Below, one piece after another: positions 24,278 through 28,086 of a stretch of DNA of 28,086 nucleotides. The notes beneath the pieces are model-generated. The model did not search any database and was not told where the DNA came from. It saw nothing but the letters and a program-made list of their open reading frames with translations. The stretch's first letter is position 1, and the number at the start of each line of letters is the position of its first letter. This DNA comes from a virus. The stretch lies in the IMG/VR virus record IMGVR_UViG_3300043395_001441, positions 1-28,086 of that record; one strand, given 5' to 3'. Made by a program: the position numbers and the translations under genes.

Positions 24278-24542
24278 TTGGTGCGATCATACTTTTGAGC
24301 CAACAGTTTCTTATCAGATTTATTGTTCTCCAGAATGCAGGGAATCTGCTACAAAAGAAAAAATAAGTCAAAGATATATTCAGACTAGAAGACAAAAAAG
24401 AAAAGGCAGAAATAGATTATGCAAAAAATGTGGATCAAAGTTATCAATATATAATGATGATTTGTTATGTAATAATTGTTCTGTTAATCCAAATGACGTT
24501 AAAAAAGCAATAAAACAAATTAAAGGATTATCAAATGGCTAA
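24264..24542 (+). CDS. Two-zinc-finger protein
   Basis: The 92-aa product has C4, C7, C21 and C25 (CNWC and YCSPEC) forming a first zinc site and C53, C56, C69 and C72 (CKKC and CNNC) forming a second. Between them is a basic stretch (about residues 31-50, including RRQKRKGRNR) suited to nucleic acid binding. The gene overlaps the nuclease end by 14 bases and the RuvC-like gene by 8, so the three proteins may work together. An HNH-type nuclease can have a similar zinc layout, but no HNH His is seen. Confidence 0.65.
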   Translation: MKSCNWCDHTFEPTVSYQIYCSPECRESATKEKISQRYIQTRRQKRKGRNRLCKKCGSKLSIYNDDLLCNNCSVNPNDVKKAIKQIKGLSNG

Positions 24543-25134
24543 GGCTTTAGAGACAGATAGATATTTTAGAGATGATTTATCTAGTCAGCCAGGAGTTATT
24601 TGTGCAATAGACGCAAGCACTACAAGTTTAGCATTTACAATTTACTCATATAAAAACTTATCAGAACATGGAAAAATAGAATTTAAAGGTAAAGATATCT
24701 ATCAAAAAGTTATAGATGCAAATAAAAAAACAAAAGCATTATTTGACCATTATAACTTAGTTGAAGCAATAATTATTGAGCATACTGTTTTTATGAATTC
24801 TCCGAAAACTGCAGCAGACCTTGCTCTTGTTCAAGGTGCGATAATAGGCGGTGCTGGGCTGGCTGGTATTAAAATTATTGGTAAGGTTTCTCCAATAACA
24901 TGGCAGTCTTACTTAGGTAATAAAAAATTAACTAAAGAAGAACAGTTAAGTATTAGATCTGCCAACCCAGGAAAATCATCATCATGGTATAAAACATATG
25001 AAAGAGACTTTAGAAAACAAAGAACCATTAAATTATTAGATGTTATTTATGATAAAAAAATAACAGACAATGATGTTGCAGACTCAGCAGGAATAGGTCA
25101 CTGGGCTATAAATAATTGGGAAAAGGCAATTTGA
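24535..25134 (+). CDS. RuvC-like Holliday junction resolvase
   Basis: The 199-aa protein has D26 in CAIDASTTSLAFT, E82 in IIIEHTVF and a C-terminal D-rich DNDVADSAGIGHWA (D180, D183), the acidic residues of the RuvC/RNase H-fold nucleases. The middle portion (ADLALVQGAIIGGAGLAGI) fits the central helix. It would cut four-way junctions made during recombination and clear branched DNA before packaging, which fits its position just before the terminase genes. Overlaps both neighbours. Together with the Hjc-like protein at 20765, this phage encodes two candidate resolvases of unrelated folds. Confidence 0.82.
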   Translation: MAKALETDRYFRDDLSSQPGVICAIDASTTSLAFTIYSYKNLSEHGKIEFKGKDIYQKVIDANKKTKALFDHYNLVEAIIIEHTVFMNSPKTAADLALVQGAIIGGAGLAGIKIIGKVSPITWQSYLGNKKLTKEEQLSIRSANPGKSSSWYKTYERDFRKQRTIKLLDVIYDKKITDNDVADSAGIGHWAINNWEKAI

Positions 25135-25159
25135 CAGGATATATTATGGGTGCTAAACT
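25131..25159 (+). promoter_or_regulatory. Possible promoter at the resolvase end
   Basis: TTGACA at 25131-25136, a 17-base spacer ending in TGC, and TAAACT at 25154-25159 (4 of 6 consensus bases plus the TGN extension). The transcript would begin near 25166, inside the small HTH gene, so it could serve the genes from 25298 to the terminase. The -10 is weak. Confidence 0.35.
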
Positions 25160-25301
25160 ATATACAAACGAACTATGGCTAAAAAAGAGATATCATGTTG
25201 ATAAAAAATCTCCAGAAGCCATAGCAAAGGAGTGTGGTGTTACAGTGGAAACAGTATACGTATATCTTGCTAAATTTGGATTGAGGAAATCAAAACGATG
25301 A
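25146..25301 (+). CDS. Small helix-turn-helix protein
   Basis: The preferred start is ATG 25146 with AGGAT upstream; a TTG at 25131 that overlaps the resolvase stop is the alternative. The 51-aa product is essentially one DNA-binding domain: LYTNELWLKKRY, then SPEAIAKECGVTVETVYVYLAKFGL, a clear helix-turn-helix of the type used by small phage regulators and by terminase small subunits. It ends in basic residues (RKSKR). It overlaps the next gene at ATGA. It may be a regulator or help the packaging genes nearby. Confidence 0.65.
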   Translation: MGAKLYTNELWLKKRYHVDKKSPEAIAKECGVTVETVYVYLAKFGLRKSKR

Positions 25302-25654
25302 ATCCAGTATTTCCAGATATTGATAATTTTAGATGTGATGATTTATATTTACTAACAGTAGGTACGTCTGCAGGTAAAGAAATATATGAGTCTTGTCATG
25401 AAATTGCACATATGCTTATTAAAAAAAATATAGCATATGGTAATTCCGCATTAGAGCCAGTTCGTGTTTTTAGCAGGGCTGATGCAAGAGAACAATTACA
25501 TGTACGTATAGACGATAAGTTAAGTAGGATAATGCGTGGCACAGAGTATGTTGGTGACAACGATATTGACGATCTTATTGGATACCTTGTTTTATTAAAA
25601 ATAGCAAAGGCAAAAGAGTTAAAAATGCAGGAAGCATACGGACATGTCGACTGA
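25298..25654 (+). CDS. Nmad1/DUF1599-like nucleotide-modification-associated protein
   Basis: The 118-aa helical protein has IKKNIAYGNSALEPVRVFS, DKLSRIMRG and NDIDDLIGYLVLL. The KxNxxYG and K-x-x-R-I blocks followed by an acidic D-x-x-D-L-x-x-Y helix match a family called DUF1599 or nucleotide modification associated domain 1, which resembles all-alpha NTP pyrophosphatases. If right, it may act on or sense modified nucleotides. Start at ATG 25298 overlaps the previous stop, with GAGG at 25283-25286. It overlaps the small terminase gene by 11 bases. The fold assignment is from motif recall and no reaction can be assigned. Confidence 0.6.
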   Translation: MNPVFPDIDNFRCDDLYLLTVGTSAGKEIYESCHEIAHMLIKKNIAYGNSALEPVRVFSRADAREQLHVRIDDKLSRIMRGTEYVGDNDIDDLIGYLVLLKIAKAKELKMQEAYGHVD

Positions 25655-26177
25655 AGAAGACTTAATTAAACATTTAGATGAAATAAATATAGTAGTAGGA
25701 GAATACCTAAAGGGAAATGATGCTACTAAAATTTCTAAAGATCTTTCTATACCACGTACTCGTGTAGTCCAGCATATCAATGAATGGAAAGTTATGGTGT
25801 CTGCAAATGATGCCATTCGTGCCCGTGCAAAAGAAGCATTGGCTACTGCTGATACACACTATAATAAACTTATTAGTAAATCATATGAAGTTATTGATGA
25901 AGCATCATTAACTAATAATTTAAGCGCAAAGACCGCAGCAATAAAGTTAGTTATGGATATTGAATCTAAAAGAATTGATATGTTGCAAAAAGCAGGCCTA
26001 CTTGAAAATAAAGAATTAGCAGAAGAAATGTTAGAAATAGAAAAAAAGCAAGAAGTTTTAATGAGTATATTACGGGATATTGCTTCTGAGTATCCAGAAA
26101 TTCGTGATGAGATCATGCGTAGACTTTCAGACATTGCTAAAAAAGATGAGGTAATTACAATTGTCCACGATGTTTGA
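25644..26177 (+). CDS. Terminase small subunit (putative)
   Basis: The 177-aa protein has an N-terminal helix-turn-helix (KISKDLSIPRTRVVQHINEW, about residues 29-48), a long helical middle and a charged C-terminal helix ending in KKDEVITIVHDV. This layout of DNA-binding domain plus oligomerising helices, directly upstream of the large terminase and overlapping it, is that of terminase small subunits, which recognise the packaging site and load the motor. Sequence conservation in this family is poor, so the call rests on context and architecture. Confidence 0.68.
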   Translation: MSTEEDLIKHLDEINIVVGEYLKGNDATKISKDLSIPRTRVVQHINEWKVMVSANDAIRARAKEALATADTHYNKLISKSYEVIDEASLTNNLSAKTAAIKLVMDIESKRIDMLQKAGLLENKELAEEMLEIEKKQEVLMSILRDIASEYPEIRDEIMRRLSDIAKKDEVITIVHDV

Positions 26178-27945
26178 TGATTTTTTAGAAGCATTAAAGG
26201 ATAATCATTTTGAAGAGATTCCTGTTGATGTAAAAACATTTGTTGAGTCTCCAGACTATTTGGGTCAACCACCATTATCAGATGCACAATACGATATTGT
26301 TGAAGCAATGAGTCAGATATATAAACAAGAAGACTTACAAAGAATAATGGGTGATAAAGAAGGTGCTGACTATTATAATAAATATACTAAAAATGAAATC
26401 ATTCTTCAACTTGGCAAGGGTAGTGGAAAAGATTTTACTTCTACTGTTGCTTGTGCTTACATTGTGTATAAGTTACTATGCCTTAAGGATCCAGCAAGAT
26501 ATTTCGGTAAACCCAGTGGAGATGCCATAGATCTTATTAACGTTGCTATTAATGCTCAACAGGCTAAAAACGTTTTCTTTAAAGGATTTGCAACTAAAAT
26601 TGAAAAGTCCCCGTGGTTTGCTGGAAAATATGAAGCAAAGGTTTCTTCTATTAGTTTTAATAAATCAATAACAGTTTACTCTGGACATTCAGAAAAAGAA
26701 TCTCATGAGGGTTTAAATCTTTTGCTGGCAGTTCTTGATGAGATTTCTGGATTTGCAACAGAATTACAAAGTGGTAATGAGCAAGGTAAAACAGCAGACA
26801 ACATATACAAGGCATTTCGTGGATCTGTGGATTCTCGTTTCCCTGATCTTGGCAAAGTAGTTCTTCTATCTTTTCCACGTTTTAATGGTGACTTTATTTC
26901 TGAAAGATATGATGCTGTGATTGCAGAAAAAGAAACTATAGCAAAAACACATAGATTTATTATTAATCCATTACTTCCAGAAGATGATAAAGATAATTGG
27001 TTTGAAATTACTTGGGATTATGATGAAATTAAATCATATAAATATCCTGGAGTATTTGCATTAAAAAGAGCAACGTGGGAAGTTAATCCTACAAGAAAAG
27101 TTGATGATTTTAAAATTGCATTTATGACAGATCTTGGTGATGCAATGATGCGTTTTGCATGTGTTCCTACATATGCATCAGATGCATTTTTTAAACAGGC
27201 TGATAAGGTAAGAGCATGTATGACTATTAGAAACCCATTGGATAATTTTAGAAGATTTGATGCAGGCTTTAAGCCAGATCCAGAAAAAGTTTATTATGTT
27301 CATGCTGACCTTGCTCAAAAACATGACAAGTGTGCTGTCGCAATTGCACATGTAGAGAAATGGGTAAACGTTCAGGTAATTAAAGATTATGAACAAATAT
27401 CTCCAGTTGTAGTAGTAGATGCCGTTGCTTGGTGGGAACCAAGAATAGAAGGGCCAGTAAACTTATCCGAAGTAAAACAATGGATTCAAAATTTACGTAG
27501 AATAGGGTTTAATATTGGATTAGTGACATTTGACCGATGGCAATCATTCGATATTCAAAACGAATTACAGGCTGTTGGGATGAGGACAGAAACTGTATCT
27601 GTAGCAAAAAAACATTATGAAGATATGGCTATGCTTGTATATGAAGAAAGATTGGCTATGCCTGCTGTAGAACTTTTATTTGAAGAGTTAACAGAACTTA
27701 AAATTACAAAAACAGATAAGGTAGATCACCCCAGAAAACTGTCAAAAGACTTAGCAGATGCTGTGTGTGGTTCTATTTTTGGTGCTATTTCTTATACACC
27801 AAGAGATCAAAACCTTGAAGTTGAAGTTCATACTTTTAAAGATAAACCACGTAGAGTTGACACGCTCCCTGAGAACGTGATACAATATAAACCTAGTCAA
27901 ATAGAACAAATAAATAACTATTTGGATAGACTAAAAACAATATAA
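26161..27945 (+). CDS. terL: Terminase large subunit
   Basis: The 594-aa protein starts at TTG 26161, where GAGG lies nine bases upstream; ATG 26170 is the alternative but is badly spaced. The ATPase part has a Walker A of LGKGSGKD (84-91) with K90 and a Walker B of LLLAVLDE (187-194). The nuclease part has D383 (HADLAQKHDKCAVAI), D458 (VTFDRWQS) and D533 (KDLADAV), the acidic triad of the RNase H-like headful or cos nuclease. It powers DNA packaging and cuts the concatemer. It overlaps the small terminase gene by 17 bases. A promoter for the next gene lies inside its 3' end. Confidence 0.93.
   Translation: MSTMFDDFLEALKDNHFEEIPVDVKTFVESPDYLGQPPLSDAQYDIVEAMSQIYKQEDLQRIMGDKEGADYYNKYTKNEIILQLGKGSGKDFTSTVACAYIVYKLLCLKDPARYFGKPSGDAIDLINVAINAQQAKNVFFKGFATKIEKSPWFAGKYEAKVSSISFNKSITVYSGHSEKESHEGLNLLLAVLDEISGFATELQSGNEQGKTADNIYKAFRGSVDSRFPDLGKVVLLSFPRFNGDFISERYDAVIAEKETIAKTHRFIINPLLPEDDKDNWFEITWDYDEIKSYKYPGVFALKRATWEVNPTRKVDDFKIAFMTDLGDAMMRFACVPTYASDAFFKQADKVRACMTIRNPLDNFRRFDAGFKPDPEKVYYVHADLAQKHDKCAVAIAHVEKWVNVQVIKDYEQISPVVVVDAVAWWEPRIEGPVNLSEVKQWIQNLRRIGFNIGLVTFDRWQSFDIQNELQAVGMRTETVSVAKKHYEDMAMLVYEERLAMPAVELLFEELTELKITKTDKVDHPRKLSKDLADAVCGSIFGAISYTPRDQNLEVEVHTFKDKPRRVDTLPENVIQYKPSQIEQINNYLDRLKTI
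27857..27886 (+). promoter_or_regulatory. Strong promoter before the secreted-protein gene
   Basis: TTGACA at 27857-27862, an 18-base spacer ending in TGA, and TACAAT at 27881-27886, giving also the extended -10 TGN element. It lies inside the 3' end of the large terminase gene. The first nine bases (TTGACACGC) match the promoter at 10841. The leader to ATG 27972 would be about 79 bases. Confidence 0.72.
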
Positions 27946-27971
27946 ATAAAATGAATAATAAAAGGAGAAAA

Positions 27972-28086
27972 ATGAATTCATTTAAGAAGATCGCTCTCGC
28001 CATGGTTGCAGCCATGACACTGGGCACACTTGGAGTAGCACCTGCAAATGCTGCCCCCATGTCAGTTGCTTTGACTGTCAATGGAT
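27972..28086 (+). CDS. 5' end of a gene for a secreted protein (runs off the window)
   Basis: ATG 27972 is preceded by AAAAGGAG at 27960-27967 region and by the promoter at 27857. The visible 38 residues are a textbook Sec signal peptide: a short basic start (MNSFKK), a hydrophobic core rich in Ala and Leu, and a likely cleavage site after APANA, followed by APMSVALTVNG, which may begin a beta-rich mature domain. The coding sequence is about 49% GC by my count and uses CTC, GCC and CCC, unlike most of the window, which suggests high expression or a host origin. A cell-surface or secreted product is likely; a virion role cannot be excluded. Most of the gene is missing. Confidence 0.7.
   Translation, partial: MNSFKKIALAMVAAMTLGTLGVAPANAAPMSVALTVNG

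Noticed and set aside
25859-26308. 149-aa antisense frame over the terminase genes
   Set aside because: Shadow of the small and large terminase genes, no start signal and no recognisable product.
1-28086. tRNA genes, intrinsic terminators and attachment sites
   Set aside because: Gaps between genes are all about 30 bases or less and I saw no cloverleaf, no hairpin followed by a T-run, and no integrase or direct-repeat pair.

Overview
The window is a densely packed, AT-rich piece of a tailed bacteriophage genome. All genes I accept lie on the + strand, most overlap or abut, and the longest gene-free gap is about 30 bases. A tape measure protein, a distal-tail-like protein and a large tail-tip protein in that order point to a long-tailed (siphovirus-like) phage. 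The host is not identified. The AT-rich codon use, the DnaE-type polymerase, the small zinc-ribbon and helix-turn-helix proteins, and the Ala-rich signal peptide at the right edge suggest an aquatic bacterium, plausibly a small-genome actinobacterium. That is inference.

Layout. (1) 1-10248, tail module: the 3' part of the tape measure gene, a distal-tail-like protein, a 1466-aa tail-tip/hub protein with a lectin-like region, then four smaller tail or appendage proteins. (2) 10248-10927: a zinc-ribbon protein and a helix-turn-helix protein; the latter carries a near-perfect sigma70-type promoter in its 3' end. (3) 10942-13875: replication start genes, including a DnaB-type helicase and a CHC2-zinc/TOPRIM primase. 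(4) 13872-15625: a two-gene insertion of a small membrane protein and a flavin-dependent halogenase. (5) 15605-21049: a second strong promoter, then a gp32-like ssDNA-binding protein, a complete DnaE with a PHP domain, a RecA/UvsX-like recombinase, a hidden zinc-ribbon gene and a small PD-(D/E)XK resolvase-like protein. (6) 21057-23078: three consecutive, divergent paralogues of Fe(II)/2-oxoglutarate oxygenases. (7) 23078-25654: a helical protein, a Cas4/RecB-like Fe-S nuclease, a two-zinc protein, a RuvC-like resolvase, a small HTH protein and an Nmad1/DUF1599-like protein. (8) 25644-28086: small and large terminase, then a third strong promoter and the 5' end of a secreted-protein gene with higher GC.

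How it fits together. Helicase, primase, SSB, polymerase, recombinase and nucleases form a nearly self-sufficient replication and recombination set. Terminase then hands over to packaging and structural genes that must continue to the right. The promoters sit inside the 3' ends of the preceding genes and divide the compact gene string into transcription units; two of them (15628 and 23391) share an almost identical -10-to-RBS cassette. The most unusual content is the tailoring chemistry: a halogenase whose usual catalytic Glu position reads as His, and the three 2OG-oxygenase paralogues. An Nmad1-like gene lies nearby. Their substrates cannot be read from sequence; modified nucleobases, proteins or small molecules are all possible.
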